NCBI GenBank assembly: GCA_016713535.1
Contig: JADJOY010000020.1
Coordinates: 186,001-250,000, forward strand
Origin: JADJOY01 sp016713535 [NCBI: Deltaproteobacteria bacterium]
Lineage (GTDB): Bacteria; JADJOY01
Direction of reading: 5' to 3'
Length of the DNA stretch: 64,000 nt
Position 1 is the first letter of the stretch. Every line of letters starts with the position of its first letter. Shown in pieces: positions 45,680 through 55,315 of the stretch. A program made the position numbers and the translations under genes. The notes under the pieces were generated by a model, which saw nothing but the letters and a program-made list of their open reading frames with translations, was not told the origin of the DNA and did not search any database.

Positions 45680-47206
45680 TCACTGCGCTGGCGAGAGCCT
45701 CCACGCGAACCCCTCGTTTTCGCGCGCCGCGGCGGCGGGCTCCCAGCCGTCGCCAGCGGCGACGCCCCACACCACCGCCTGCTCTCCGATCACGCGATAG
45801 CGGAGCAGCGCGCCGTCAGCGAACGGATCGCGCGGGAGGCCGCCCGGCATCGCGGCGTGCAGCTCGGTTGAGTCCGCCGGCCATCGGCCGACGTCCGCCT
45901 CGAAAGTGCGGAGCGCAATGGCGACGCTCATCGTCCGCAGCTCGAGGCAGAGCCTGGCCGCGATCGTGAGCGTGTTGTGGATCCCGTCGACGCACGTCGG
46001 GGAGGCTTTGAATGCCAGCAGTCCCTCCCACTGGTTCGGGACGATCGCCCACGGAACTCCCCTCAATACCGCCGATTTCCGAACGGGGATCCCGCCGTCG
46101 AGCGACCAGCGACGGGCGGCCCACCCGAGCATGCGCCCGCCGGCATCGAGCAGGGGCGCGATCGAGTTCGCCTCGGCGAGAGAACGGAACGGCTGAGCGT
46201 ACCGACCTGTGTAGAAGGCCTCGATCGCAGCGCCGGCGCCGAATCGCCCAGCCACGCGCTCGAGATCGCCAACCCAATCGACGAGCGAGCCGCTCGCTCC
46301 CTCGTCCAGTGAAGCCGTCTCCAGGTGGTGGCGGAGTCGCTCTCGGACGTGGCGCGTGAGGTCCAGGGCCACGACCAAGTCGGCCGGTGCCACCTCGTCT
46401 CGATCTTCGAGGATCGTCGTTGCAAGCTCGAGGATGGCTAGGTCGTCTGCGTCCACGCCCGCCGACTCGGGGTTCACACCGCGTCCCGCACTTCGCGCCT
46501 GGACCAGCGCCAAGAGTCGGTTCAGCGCTCGGTTCCACTCCCACCGGAAATCGCCATTCCGCTCGAACCGTTCGCGCGCGCGGGCGCGGTCCCACCACGC
46601 GAGCGCTTCGGCGTTCTCGGCGAGGATCGCGGCGCGCTGCGCGGGATCGTCGAGCTTCGAACGCCATCCACCCCACGCGTCGTCGGACGGACCCACGACG
46701 GCCGACATGGCTCGCTCGAGCGCGACGGCCTGGTTCGAGTCGGCGGGCAGGCGGCCCGGCACGATCGGGATCGTGAAGGCCGGCAGTCGCCGTACCACGC
46801 CGAGCAGGGTTCGAACGCGGATGCCATCCACGTTGCATACCGCGGGTGGGTTGGAGCCGCTCGGCATCGGAGCGAGCGGGGTGGCCAGCAAATCCGGCTC
46901 CGTTCCCAGCCACACCGGCAGCGACGTTCCGGACCACTCGCGCACGATACGGCCACCCGCCGGCGTCAGTACGCGGTCGCCGACGGAGACCCGCGGGTCC
47001 CCCCAGACCCACGCCCAGCGCGGCCCGTGGAAGCCGACGTACGCGCGCGCCTCGAAGGGAAGGCCGTCGACGAGCGGTCGCGGCGTGATACCGAAGAAGA
47101 CCGGTGTGAAGCCGCCCAGCAGCCGGTCGTGCCCAACGATCGCGAGTCCGAGCGTCACGAGCAACGCGAGCCTGAGGCGCGTCCGGACGACCGAGGTGCC
47201 AGTCAA
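45680..47206 (-). CDS. hypothetical membrane-anchored secreted protein
   Basis: 508 residues starting most likely at TTG 47206, which overlaps the upstream stop (TTGA). One N-terminal transmembrane anchor (LRLALLVTLGLAIVGHD) and a long extracytoplasmic part. The C-terminal segment ALRTFEADVGRWPADSTEL, GGLPRDPFADGALLRYRV resembles the C-terminal pattern of large unnamed planctomycete and myxobacterial secreted proteins (YPxxLxxLxP...PxDPFxGxxLxY). Function unknown. Next to a membrane protein of unknown function. Confidence 0.65.
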   Translation of the reverse strand: MTGTSVVRTRLRLALLVTLGLAIVGHDRLLGGFTPVFFGITPRPLVDGLPFEARAYVGFHGPRWAWVWGDPRVSVGDRVLTPAGGRIVREWSGTSLPVWLGTEPDLLATPLAPMPSGSNPPAVCNVDGIRVRTLLGVVRRLPAFTIPIVPGRLPADSNQAVALERAMSAVVGPSDDAWGGWRSKLDDPAQRAAILAENAEALAWWDRARARERFERNGDFRWEWNRALNRLLALVQARSAGRGVNPESAGVDADDLAILELATTILEDRDEVAPADLVVALDLTRHVRERLRHHLETASLDEGASGSLVDWVGDLERVAGRFGAGAAIEAFYTGRYAQPFRSLAEANSIAPLLDAGGRMLGWAARRWSLDGGIPVRKSAVLRGVPWAIVPNQWEGLLAFKASPTCVDGIHNTLTIAARLCLELRTMSVAIALRTFEADVGRWPADSTELHAAMPGGLPRDPFADGALLRYRVIGEQAVVWGVAAGDGWEPAAAARENEGFAWRLSPAQ

Positions 47207-47709
47207 AGGACCGCCCCCTGCGGCTGGAACACCAGCCGCAACCACCCGATGTAGGGCAGTGAGACGAGGGCGACGACGGCGGCACCGAAGACGAGCGGCA
47301 CCCACCTGCGAGCGCCCTTCCCCTCGCTGTGAGCCGCCACCGCCCGCCGCACCGATCGCACCGCGCCGAGCCAGCCGATCCACCAGCTCGCGATCCCCAC
47401 CCACCCGAGCGCGCCCGTCGAGAGCCCACTCGCCCCGTTTGGCACCAGCGTGAGCGCGAGTCCGCCGGTTCCCGCGACGAGCCACCACGCCGCGCGGCCG
47501 AGGGTCTCGATCCAGCGCGACACGGACACCGCGGTGAGCGAGCGGTCCAGCAGCACCGCCACGACGCTCGCAAGCACCAACCCACCGAGGATCGTCCACC
47601 CGAGCGGAAGCAGAGTGGCGCCCGCCCACCACGGGTGAAGCACGGCTTTCGGATCGAAGAACGCGATCGAGTTCGCCAGGAAGCGTGTCTGGAACCACGA
47701 AACGCGCAC
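47203..47709 (-). CDS. hypothetical polytopic membrane protein (Yip1-like), start uncertain
   Basis: 168 residues from GTG 47709, four hydrophobic segments (GATLLPLGWTILGGLVLASV; AAWWLVAGTGGLALTLV; GIASWWIGWLG; VPLVFGAAVVALVSLPYIGW). The same frame stays open upstream to 47787 through GPTSGWPEGLVFGLVESV, which looks coding, but no start codon is available there, so the N-terminus may be lost to an indel. Yip1-domain resemblance (PEGLVFGLVES, then FFDPKAVLHPWWAG) is weak. Overlaps the next gene by 4 bases. Confidence 0.55.
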   Translation of the reverse strand: MRVSWFQTRFLANSIAFFDPKAVLHPWWAGATLLPLGWTILGGLVLASVVAVLLDRSLTAVSVSRWIETLGRAAWWLVAGTGGLALTLVPNGASGLSTGALGWVGIASWWIGWLGAVRSVRRAVAAHSEGKGARRWVPLVFGAAVVALVSLPYIGWLRLVFQPQGAVL

Positions 47710-47787
47710 GCTCTCGACCAGCCCGAAGACGAGACCCTCCGGCCAGCCCGATGTCGGCCCTCGGAATGACGGCGGCCGGCGACCCCT

Positions 47788-48639
47788 TCACGGCTTGATC
47801 ATCTTCTCCAGGGTGTGGAGCTGGCTCATCGCCCACGGGATGAGGACGAGGCTGGTGGCGTCGAAGAAGCCGTGGGCGAAGACGGCGGGCCAGATCGAGC
47901 GGTGGAAAACCAGGATGCCGCCGAGCGCAACCCCGAGCACGCCCGCGAACGCCGACGCCATCGGGCCCTGCGGCGCATGGCCGAGCCCGAACACGATCGC
48001 CGCGAGCACCACCGCCACGAGCTGACCGCGCGTCGAGGCGAAGCGCTCCGGCCATAGCGCACGGAAACCCGCGAGCATCCCGGCACGCCACAGCTCCTCA
48101 CGCAGCCCGCCGAGGCCGAAGCTCACCACCGTGAGCGCGAGCGCCAGGTAGATCGGGTCGTCGCGCAGCGCGCTCACGCTGACGAGCGCCTCGACCTTGG
48201 GGCGGTGCTCCTGGAAGAACATACCGATGCGCTCGACCGTGAGCCCGCCCACCGCCGTCACGACGCCCACGGCGAAGAGCACCACCACGCCGAGCAGCAC
48301 GCGGATGCCGAGCGAATACGCGAAGCCGAGCGGCACGCACGTCCACCGCACGCGCTTCGCCAGGTAGAGCTCGCTCGCCGTGGCCCGCGACGCGAGCAGC
48401 GCGAGCCCGAACACCAGCCCGAAGATCGAGAGCTCCCACAAGCAGCCCACCGCCAGCCCCGCGGCCGCGCCCGCGAGCAGCGGCCCTCCCTCGCCTCGCG
48501 TGAGCCAGCCGATCAGCCCGAGGACCGGCGGGTAGAGCCCGAGGATCGCGAGGTGGAACCACCAGCGCGGGCGGCGCGCGGGCTGGGGCAGCGGCGGATC
48601 GGGCGGCGCGATCAGCGGGGAGTCGGGAGCGGCGTCCAT
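47788..48639 (-). CDS. CPBP (CAAX-like) intramembrane metalloprotease
   Basis: 283-residue membrane protein with about seven transmembrane segments. CPBP/Abi motifs in order: GGLREELWRAGML (EExxxR), IVFGLGHAPQG (FxxxH) and VFAHGFFDATSLVL (HxxxD/N). These are the metal-binding and catalytic residues of the family that includes Rce1 and bacteriocin-immunity-type proteins. Substrate unknown. In the same run as the Yip1-like and SRPBCC genes on the minus strand. Confidence 0.9.
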   Translation of the reverse strand: MDAAPDSPLIAPPDPPLPQPARRPRWWFHLAILGLYPPVLGLIGWLTRGEGGPLLAGAAAGLAVGCLWELSIFGLVFGLALLASRATASELYLAKRVRWTCVPLGFAYSLGIRVLLGVVVLFAVGVVTAVGGLTVERIGMFFQEHRPKVEALVSVSALRDDPIYLALALTVVSFGLGGLREELWRAGMLAGFRALWPERFASTRGQLVAVVLAAIVFGLGHAPQGPMASAFAGVLGVALGGILVFHRSIWPAVFAHGFFDATSLVLIPWAMSQLHTLEKMIKP

Positions 48640-48702
48640 GGTGGCGAGCGCACAGTTACCACGCGATCGCCGTCGACAGCACGGAATAGAACCGCGCCCC
48701 GC

Positions 48703-49188
48703 TCACCTCGCGCTCGTCGCGCCGACACCCTCGCCCGTCATGGCCGCGGCGAGCGCCCCGAGCATCCGTCCCCAGCCCTCCTCGATGCGCGCCGCGTGGG
48801 GCGCCCAGTCGGGGTGGAGGTGGTGGGTCACGGTGATCTGCGACGTCGAGCCGTCCGCGGCGGGGGCGCGGATGTCGACCTCCACCCGGCTGTCCTCGTC
48901 GGAGGCTGGCGCGACACCCCACGTGAACGCGAGGCGGCGTGGACGATCGAGCTCGAGGTAGCGGCCGAGGTGCTCGAGCTCGTCACCGTCGCGGCGCACC
49001 ACGAACGAGAAGTGGCCACCCACGTGCGGATCGGTGACGAGCCGCACGATCTCCTCGTCGCGGACCGACGGCCCGAACATCCAGCGCCCGAGCACGGCGG
49101 GGTCGAGCCACGCGTCGAAGAGACGCTCGGGCGGAGCATCGATCGACTGCGTGACGGTCGCGTTCGAGATCGGCTCGGAGGTGGTCAT
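48703..49188 (-). CDS. SRPBCC / AHSA1-family protein
   Basis: 161 residues with the Activator-of-Hsp90-homologue domain: VTQSIDAPPERLFDAWLDPAVLGRWMFG at the start (typical vtR.fdAPpelVfdAwtdPe.l..W), a hydrophobic cavity core and HHLHPDWAPHAARIEEGWGRML (the C-terminal helix with GW). Binds small hydrophobic ligands; toxin or stress responses in other bacteria. Cytoplasmic. No obvious partner nearby. Confidence 0.88.
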   Translation of the reverse strand: MTTSEPISNATVTQSIDAPPERLFDAWLDPAVLGRWMFGPSVRDEEIVRLVTDPHVGGHFSFVVRRDGDELEHLGRYLELDRPRRLAFTWGVAPASDEDSRVEVDIRAPAADGSTSQITVTHHLHPDWAPHAARIEEGWGRMLGALAAAMTGEGVGATSAR

Positions 49189-49748
49189 GTGGGCGTCGTC
49201 TCCTGGGCTGGCGTCTCGCCTCGGTATAACCGCGGCGCCGTCGAGCCGCTTCGGCGCTGCCCACGCGGTGCCGGGAATCGGACCGTCGGTCCGTTAACCG
49301 GACGGATACGAGAGAGGCTACAGGCCCGGCGCGCGCGGCGCGCGACACCTCGGCGGCCGCGTTCCCGCAATGATCTCGCTGGCTCGATCGCGCTCAGACG
49401 TGCTCCAGAGCGGCGCGGGCGCTTCCGGCACACGCCTTGCCCCTTCGCGTGTCGACTCGTGGGTCCGGCACCCCGCCGGTCGCCGGGTCGCGGGGGCGAC
49501 CATGAACTTGCTCGGCTACCTGATCTTCGGCCTCGAAGTCGTCGCGCTGGCCGCGCTGTCGCAGCTCTGGCTGGCGGTTCGGGTGCAGCGCTTCCTCGGC
49601 ATCTTCGCGGCCCAGGATCGGCGCGTGGGCGGAGCCCGGACGAGAGAACGCGGGGCACGAGCCGGAAATCGAGCCCCGTCTCGCGGCGTGAGCGGCGCGC
49701 GCCGCGGCGGCGCGGCGCTACACTCGGCTTCCGCACCCGGAGGCCGAC
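49189..49748. other. 560-bp gap, possible small membrane protein at 49502
   Basis: An ATG at 49502 begins MNLLGYLIFGLEVVALAALS followed by an LWLAVRVQRFLGIF helix, which looks like a small membrane protein. The frame then becomes Arg-rich and runs into the next gene without a convincing end, so it may be a short gene broken by an indel. The rest of the region is without recognisable genes and contains the divergent promoter area of the SRPBCC gene. Confidence 0.35.
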
Positions 49749-50202
49749 ATGGATCGACTCGCATCTCGCCGCTCACGCCAGGCACTCGCCGTGGGCCGCG
49801 ACGCTCGCCGCCACCGGCTGCACCGGCCAGTGGCGTGTCGTCGATCCCGTCACCGGCGTGAGCTGCGAGCTCGACGACACGGCACAGGTCCGCGACACGC
49901 TCTACTTCGGCCGTAACAAGCCGAGTGGCGGCGTGATCGCCGACGACGAGTGGAAGCGCTTCCTCGACGAGGTCGTGACACCGCGCTTCCCGGACGGCCT
50001 GACGGTGCTGGAAGCGACCGGCCAGTGGAAGGGGAAGAGCGGCGTCGTCGAGCAGGAGCGCTCGGAGGTGGTGACGCTCCTGCACGCGCCCGATGAAGCC
50101 TCGACGAACGCGGTGCGCGACATCGCGGCCGAGTACAAGCGCCGCTTCGGGCAGGAGGCGGTGCTGCGCGAGCGCACCGCGACCTGCGCGCGCTTCGAGT
50201 GA
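49749..50202 (+). CDS. DUF3574-domain lipoprotein (one frameshift)
   Basis: From ATG 49749 a short basic start (DRLASRRSRQALAVG) leads, after a frame change near 49797, into ATLAATGCTGQWRV with lipobox LAATGC. The remaining part matches DUF3574: DTLYFGRNKPSGG, WKRFLDEVVTPRFPDGLTV and ATGQWKGKSG. A missing GC pair in the GCGCCGCG stretch would fuse the two frames into a 151-residue lipoprotein. Its stop overlaps the GTG of the aroE-like gene. Function of the domain is unknown. Confidence 0.78.
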
Positions 50203-51058
50203 GCGGCGTGGCGATGGCGATCACGGGCCGCACCCGCCTGCTCGCGCTGATCGCCGATCCGGTGGCGCAGGCGCGCTCGCCCGCCGCGGTGAACCGGCTC
50301 CTCGCCGAGCGCGGGCGCGGCGGCGACTTCGTGATGGTCGCGGCGAAGGTGGCGCCGGAGCGGCTCGCAAACGCCGTGTCGGGGCTCCGCGCGATCGACA
50401 GCTTCGCGGGCGCGGTGGTGTCGATGCCGCACAAGGAGACGATCGTACCGCTCCTCGACGGGCTCACCGAGGAGGCGACGCTGACGCGCGTGGTGAACGT
50501 GTTCCGCCGCGAGGCCGATGGCCGGCTGGTGGGCACGATCCTCGACGGCGAGGGCTTCGTCGCGGGCCTGCGCGGCGCCGGCCACGAGGTGCGCGGCGCA
50601 CGCTGCTTGCTCGTGGGCGCTGGCGGCGCCGCCACGGCGATCGCGTTCCGGCTCGCGCGCGAGCGGTGCGGCGACTCACGATCGTGAACCGCACCGCGGC
50701 GCGCGGCGAGGCGCTCGCGGCGCGCGTGCGCGCGGCGTTCCCCGGTGTCGCCGTGATCACCGCGGCGAGCGCCGACCTCGCGCGGCGCGACCTCGATCTC
50801 GCGATCAACGGCACCTCGCTCGGCATGAACATCGGCGATCCGCTGCCGCTCCCCCTCGACGTGGTGCGGCGCACCCAGCTCGTCGCCGAGTGCGTCGCGG
50901 CAGTCGAGATCACGCCGCTCCTCGCCGCCGCCCGCGACGCCGGCCGCGCCATCCACACCGGCGTCCCCATGCTCACCGCCCAGCTCGAGCTGCTGGTGGA
51001 TTTTCTGGTCGGAGGCGAGCGCTCGCAATCGGACGCGATCGTGCGGCGATCGCCGTGA
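50199..51058 (+). CDS. shikimate/quinate dehydrogenase-family protein (one frameshift)
   Basis: GTG 50199 overlaps the previous stop (GTGA); ATG 50214 is the alternative. AroE features: ADPVAQARSPAAVNRLL (SxSP-like substrate site), VVSMPHKETI with the catalytic Lys, DGEGFVAGL (substrate Asp) and LVGAGGAATAIAF (NADP Rossmann loop GAGGA). One base is missing near 50663; with it the frame continues VRRLTIVNRT, INGTSLGM, MLTAQLELL. Repaired length 286 residues. Substitutions in the substrate loop (ARSPAAVN, ILDGEGF) suggest a paralogue that may not use shikimate, so no gene symbol is given. Confidence 0.85.
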
Positions 51059-51061
51059 CAT

Positions 51062-51455
51062 CCCGGCGGGCTCGCGCCCGCCGCTACGAGGGCGATCGAA
51101 CGGCGAACCACGACCCGGCGGCGCATACGTCATCACGTATCGCCGGGCACGCGGCGCGTGCCCCTCCGAACAGCCGGCCGTGGAGGGGAGGGCGTCAGCC
51201 CTCCCGGCGCACGACACCGGCACCATCGCTCGTAGGGGCGACCGCGAGGTCGCCCGCGATCGGCTGCGGACAGAGATCCACGCGAACGACGATGCGTTCG
51301 AGGCGGCGTATCGCCGGCGCGCCGGAGGCGCGCCCTCCATACCGGGATCGACGTGTCGGCGGCGCGGACGATGTCGTCGTATCGCCGGGCGCGGCGCGTG
51401 CCCCTCCGAACAGCCAGCCGTGGAGGGGACGGCGTCAGCCCTCCCGGCGCACGAC
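51062..51455. repeat. cluster of palindromic modules with two 78-bp direct copies
   Basis: Contains a GTAG-type element on each strand (51062-51090 and 51232-51257), a CGCGCC/GGCGCG module near 51314, and two almost identical 78-base blocks (51140-51218 and 51373-51450), each being CGTATCGCCGG, a GGGCACGC/GCGTGCCC-type stem, CCTCCGAACAGCC and a GGAGGG/CCCTCC stem. The modules match those at 56-60 kb. No gene is present in this 423-base gap. Confidence 0.8.
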
Positions 51456-51481
51456 CGTGGAGAGCCCGCGCCGTCAGGCGA

Positions 51482-52690
51482 TCACAGGAAGCACTGGCCC
51501 TGGCCGCGATACGTGGGCTCCCGCCCGACCACCCGACCCTCGCGCACCAGCAGGTACTCGGTGAACCGCTCGGCGAGCTCGCCGGCTTTCGCGTGGCGGA
51601 AGATCACCGGATCGCCGAGATGAATCGGCGGCGCGCCCGCGGGCAACTTGAGCGGCGTCTGCACCTCGCCCGCGCCCTCGTTCGGCAGGTACGTGAGCCC
51701 CGCCGGGAGCCACGGCAGCGGCAGCTTCTCCCAGCTCGGCGTTCCCGACGCGACGTAGCCGCCGCCGTGGCAGGTGACGAAGCCGGGGTCGGAGACGCGG
51801 CACGCCTCCAACGCGAAGAACGCGGCGGGCTCGCAGTCGATCGACTCGAAGTAGTCGAAGATGTGCGAGCACACGAAGCCCGAGCCGACGGTCACCTCGG
51901 TGACACACGCCTCGGCGGCGGTGCTCTGCACGCTGCCCGTGCCGCCGCCGTTGACCAGCTCGAGCGCGAACCCCTCACGCGCGAGCAGCTCGACGGCGGC
52001 CGCGCGCAGTCGCGCGACGTCGGGGATCGAGATCCGCTTGAGCGTCCGACTCACGCGGTTCATCGCCGGGCTGAACGGACTCTTGTCGGGGAAGCCCGCA
52101 ATGTGCGCCTCGTACGCCATGAGCCCCGCGAGCCGCACACCGTCGATCCGCGCCGCCGCCCGCGCCAGCTCGAGCACCTGACCCGGCTCGCGCAGCGGGC
52201 TGCGCCGCACGCCGAGGTGGACGTGGCCACCCGCGCGCCGGTACGACACGTCGAGCTCGGCAACGGCGCGCAGCTCCACTCCCGCCGCGCGCCCCGCCTG
52301 ACCGATCGCTTCTAGGTGCGCGAGCGAGTCCGCCATCGCCCACACCGTGCGGCCCGCCGCGGCGGCGCGTGCGAGCGCCTCGAGCGCCAGCGGCTGCACC
52401 GTGGGATAGGCGACGAGCAGATCGTCGAAGCCTTCGTTCGCGAGGAACGCGCACTCCTCGGCGGTGAAGCCCATGATGCCGCGGAACGCAGGCCCGCCAC
52501 GCTCGAGGATGCGCCGGAGCAGCCCCACGTGGCGCACCGACTTCGAGCCCACGCGTAGCCGCTTGCCGGTTCCTTCGAGCGCGCCGCGGATGCGGTCGAC
52601 GTTGCGGTCGAGGGCGTCGAGATCGACCACCGCGGCGGGCAGCCGCTCGCCGGCCAGGAGCGTGCGGAAGTCGGTCCAGGTGGGCGCCAT
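51482..52690 (-). CDS. D-threonine aldolase / alanine racemase N-terminal-domain PLP enzyme
   Basis: 402 residues of fold-type III PLP enzyme. K50 in LRVGSKSVRH is the Schiff-base lysine. LAGLMAYEAHIAGFPDK lies in the barrel, and GGGTGSVQST is the PLP phosphate loop typical of the D-threonine aldolase / amino acid deaminase group. The C-terminal domain keeps CHGGGYVASG and IHLGDPVIFRHAKAGEL (HxxxxC-like metal site region). Lies 27 bases after the NnrS stop, same strand. Confidence 0.88.
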   Translation of the reverse strand: MAPTWTDFRTLLAGERLPAAVVDLDALDRNVDRIRGALEGTGKRLRVGSKSVRHVGLLRRILERGGPAFRGIMGFTAEECAFLANEGFDDLLVAYPTVQPLALEALARAAAAGRTVWAMADSLAHLEAIGQAGRAAGVELRAVAELDVSYRRAGGHVHLGVRRSPLREPGQVLELARAAARIDGVRLAGLMAYEAHIAGFPDKSPFSPAMNRVSRTLKRISIPDVARLRAAAVELLAREGFALELVNGGGTGSVQSTAAEACVTEVTVGSGFVCSHIFDYFESIDCEPAAFFALEACRVSDPGFVTCHGGGYVASGTPSWEKLPLPWLPAGLTYLPNEGAGEVQTPLKLPAGAPPIHLGDPVIFRHAKAGELAERFTEYLLVREGRVVGREPTYRGQGQCFL

Positions 52691-52717
52691 CGCGATCCGC
52701 TCCGCTCGTGGTCGTGC

Positions 52718-53917
52718 TCAGGCCGCGCGCGGCCGGCGCCGCCGGTGGCTTGAAGAGCTTCGGCCCGACGAACATAAGCCAGATCCCCGTGCCGATCATC
52801 CACAACAGCGCCGCCGACGCGAGGTGCTCGTAGTAGGTGTGGCTCAGGTCGGCCGCCACCCGCGCGAAGAGGGCCAGCACCACCAGCACGCCCATCCACA
52901 CGATCGCGCGGTGGCTGGTGAGCATCATCGTGTCGAGGCCCGGCACGTGCGCGTAGATCACGTGGGTCGCCACCGCCAGCACCATCAGGCTGTAGCCGCC
53001 GATGAAGAGCACGTGCAGCGACGCCACCCGCAGGATCGGCGCCATCCCCGAGAGCGCGACACCGAACGCCGTGAGCCGCACCGGAGCCAGAGCAGCCGGC
53101 GATGGAAGCCCGCCTTCTGGGGCGCCCGCCACGCGCCGCCGCCGAGCGCGAGCCCGAGCGCCACGACGCCGCCGCGCACGATCGGCGCGGCGCGCATCCA
53201 GCCCATCGACTCGGCCACCAGCGACGCCACGATCACCAGGCCCACACCCGCGTAGAGCCCCGCGCGGCGGGTCTCGCGCGGCGAGCTACCCAGGTCCGCC
53301 GGCGGCGGCCAGCCGCCCACCAGCGGCAGCACCAGCGCCCCCACGCCCACGACCAGGCACAAGAACACGCCCTGCTCGATGAAGAGCCGGCCGAGCACGT
53401 ACATCCAGGAGGCACCCTTCACGTGCGGGCCAGCGAGCACGAAGACCGGCCCGAGCAGCCCCTGGATCGCCGCGATCGGCACCAGCACGAAGGCCGCTGG
53501 CGGGCGCCGCCGCGCCTTGGCGCCGACGAAGCGCGTGAGCGCGAAGCGGCTCAGGATCGCGAGCAGCCCCACGTAGCCCGCCATCATCACCTGCCGCGCC
53601 ACCGGTCCGCCGACCACGCCGGCCGCGGTGATCGTGACGAGGAGCGAGAGGCTCGCGGCGAGCTCGCCGTGGGTCGGCGGCGGCGACTGGGTGCGGCGCG
53701 GCAACGCCGTGAGCAGGAAGCCGAGGGCGAACGCCATCGTGAACGCCTGCATCTGGATGAAGCCGTGCAGCTCGCACGAGTACGCCTGGATCAGGTGGAG
53801 CGGGAAGAGCACCCACTGCGAGAGCCCCGCCCAGCCGATCAGCACGCCGAGCGGGAAGAAGAGGCGGAACGGCTCGGTCTGCCACACGCTCGGAGGCGAA
53901 GGCGTCGGCTCGGTCAT
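52718..53917 (-). CDS. nnrS: NnrS-family haem/copper membrane protein (two frameshifts)
   Basis: About 400 residues with 11-12 hydrophobic segments. N-terminal [16 protein letters not shown] and [19 protein letters not shown] carry the conserved His and PxFRxFF-type signature of NnrS, linked to nitric oxide tolerance. A lost C near 53090-53094 shifts the frame after GFHRRLL; the rest ([41 protein letters not shown]) is in the next frame. A likely lost CG pair near 52730 hides the natural stop at 52718 (PAARAA). Repaired to 400 residues. Divergent from the membrane protein at 54191. Confidence 0.85.
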
Positions 53918-54190
53918 CGGTCCTCGAAGGCGGCGGGAGCGCGCGTGGACACGCGCGGGTCGTCGGGAGACGCCCGATCCTAGCCGAAACTGGCCCCTGG
54001 AGGTCCCCCAGAGGCCCAAATGGGCCCCTTTTCGAGGGGAATTCAAACAAAATGAAAGCAAGATATAACAGTTTTCGCAATCAACTATTTGCTATTCTCT
54101 GCTGGCAGTTGCCAGCAGGATTAAGGCCCCGCCCGGCGCTTGCGCGGTGGTACGATTCCGCCCCGTTGCCGCCTCAGGAGGCCTTCTCTC
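53918..54190. promoter_or_regulatory. AT-rich divergent promoter region with palindromic operators
   Basis: Separates nnrS from the membrane protein gene. The stretch 54040-54100 is the most AT-rich part of the window. Three perfect inverted repeats lie here: GGCCCA AA TGGGCC (54013-54026), CCCCT/AGGGG (54026-54040) and CTGCTGGCA GT TGCCAGCAG (54099-54118). The last is a 9-bp arm palindrome 73 bases before the GTG and suits a dimeric repressor. No FNR- or Dnr-type TTGAT-N4-ATCAA box was found. AGGAGG at 54176 precedes the GTG. Confidence 0.6.
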
Positions 54191-55315
54191 GTGGTGCTCG
54201 AAGGACCGTTTCTCGCCGCCGAGCGCCTGCCTCCCCTCGACCCCCGCGTGCTGGTGGTCCCGGCGTCGCTGGCGCTGGCGCTGCTCCTGGTCCACAGCGT
54301 GCGGCACCGCGGGCTGGCGGCGACGCTCACGTTCTGCGCGCTGTGCGTCGCGTGGTACGTGCCGAAGGAGCTCGCGATCACGGCGCGCGCCCTCAACGAG
54401 CACCGCTACACCGTCACCATGGACACGGTGAAGCTCTTCGGCATCCCGCTGGTGCTGCCGATCGGCTACGTCTTCACCGGCACCGTGAGCTGGGCGCTCG
54501 CCGAGCGCATCACCGCGCGGCTCCCCGGCTGCAAGGACCAGCTCTTCGCGGTGCTAGCGGTGTGGCTGCTCGTGACGTCCGCCATCGCCTACGTCATGGA
54601 GGCGACCGGCACCACCGGCGGCTGGTGGTTCTGGGAGGAGAACGACGGCATCTGGCGCGAGCAGACCGTCGAGCACCGCCTCGCCACCAACTCGGGGACG
54701 ATCCACCCGATCATCCCGTACGCGCCGGTCTACGGCTGGGCGCTCTACATGCTGCCGCTCGCGGCGGTCTACCTGAGCGTGTGCTTCACGCGGCTGCGGA
54801 CGGTGCGGCTCCGGTGGTTCTACGGGCTGGCGGCGATGGTCGCGTATTTCTGCCTGGCACTCGCCAATGGGCTCTTCGCGGCGCTGATCGCGCTCTACGT
54901 GGCGGTGCCGCTGGCGCGCGTGCCCCTCGCGACACCGCGGCGCGAGCTGGGCGGGGCCGGCTTCGCCGCGGCGCTGGTGCGGTGGGCGCCCGAGGTCGGT
55001 GTCGCGATGATGCTCGCCACGTCGTTCTACGTGCTGGTGCTCCACGGCCGCGACGTGTCGCTGCTCCAGTCGTGGCTGCCGCTCGCCGCGCTGCTCGCGA
55101 TCGCGCACGCTGGACGATCCACTCTCGCGGTGGCGACCCTGCTCTTCGCCGGGCTCTTGCTCGTCGAGCTCACCTGGACGCCGCGCGTCCACCACGCCTG
55201 CGTCTACAGCGGGCTCCTGGTTCTGATGTCCGCGATCCGCACCTACCGCGAGCACCGCTCGCTCGCACCGCTGTGGAGCGCCCTGCGCGCGCCGCTCACG
55301 GGAAGCTCCTCATGA
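54191..55315 (+). CDS. polytopic membrane protein, unrecognised
   Basis: 374 residues from GTG 54191 after AGGAGG. About nine transmembrane segments, including [19 protein letters not shown] near the start and [22 protein letters not shown] conserved-looking loop [20 protein letters not shown] faintly recalls carotenoid biosynthesis (CruF-like) membrane proteins but is too weak for assignment. The end overlaps galT by 4 bases (ATGA), so the two are coupled, which suggests a link to sugar or glycolipid metabolism (inference). Confidence 0.7.
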   Translation: MVLEGPFLAAERLPPLDPRVLVVPASLALALLLVHSVRHRGLAATLTFCALCVAWYVPKELAITARALNEHRYTVTMDTVKLFGIPLVLPIGYVFTGTVSWALAERITARLPGCKDQLFAVLAVWLLVTSAIAYVMEATGTTGGWWFWEENDGIWREQTVEHRLATNSGTIHPIIPYAPVYGWALYMLPLAAVYLSVCFTRLRTVRLRWFYGLAAMVAYFCLALANGLFAALIALYVAVPLARVPLATPRRELGGAGFAAALVRWAPEVGVAMMLATSFYVLVLHGRDVSLLQSWLPLAALLAIAHAGRSTLAVATLLFAGLLLVELTWTPRVHHACVYSGLLVLMSAIRTYREHRSLAPLWSALRAPLTGSSS

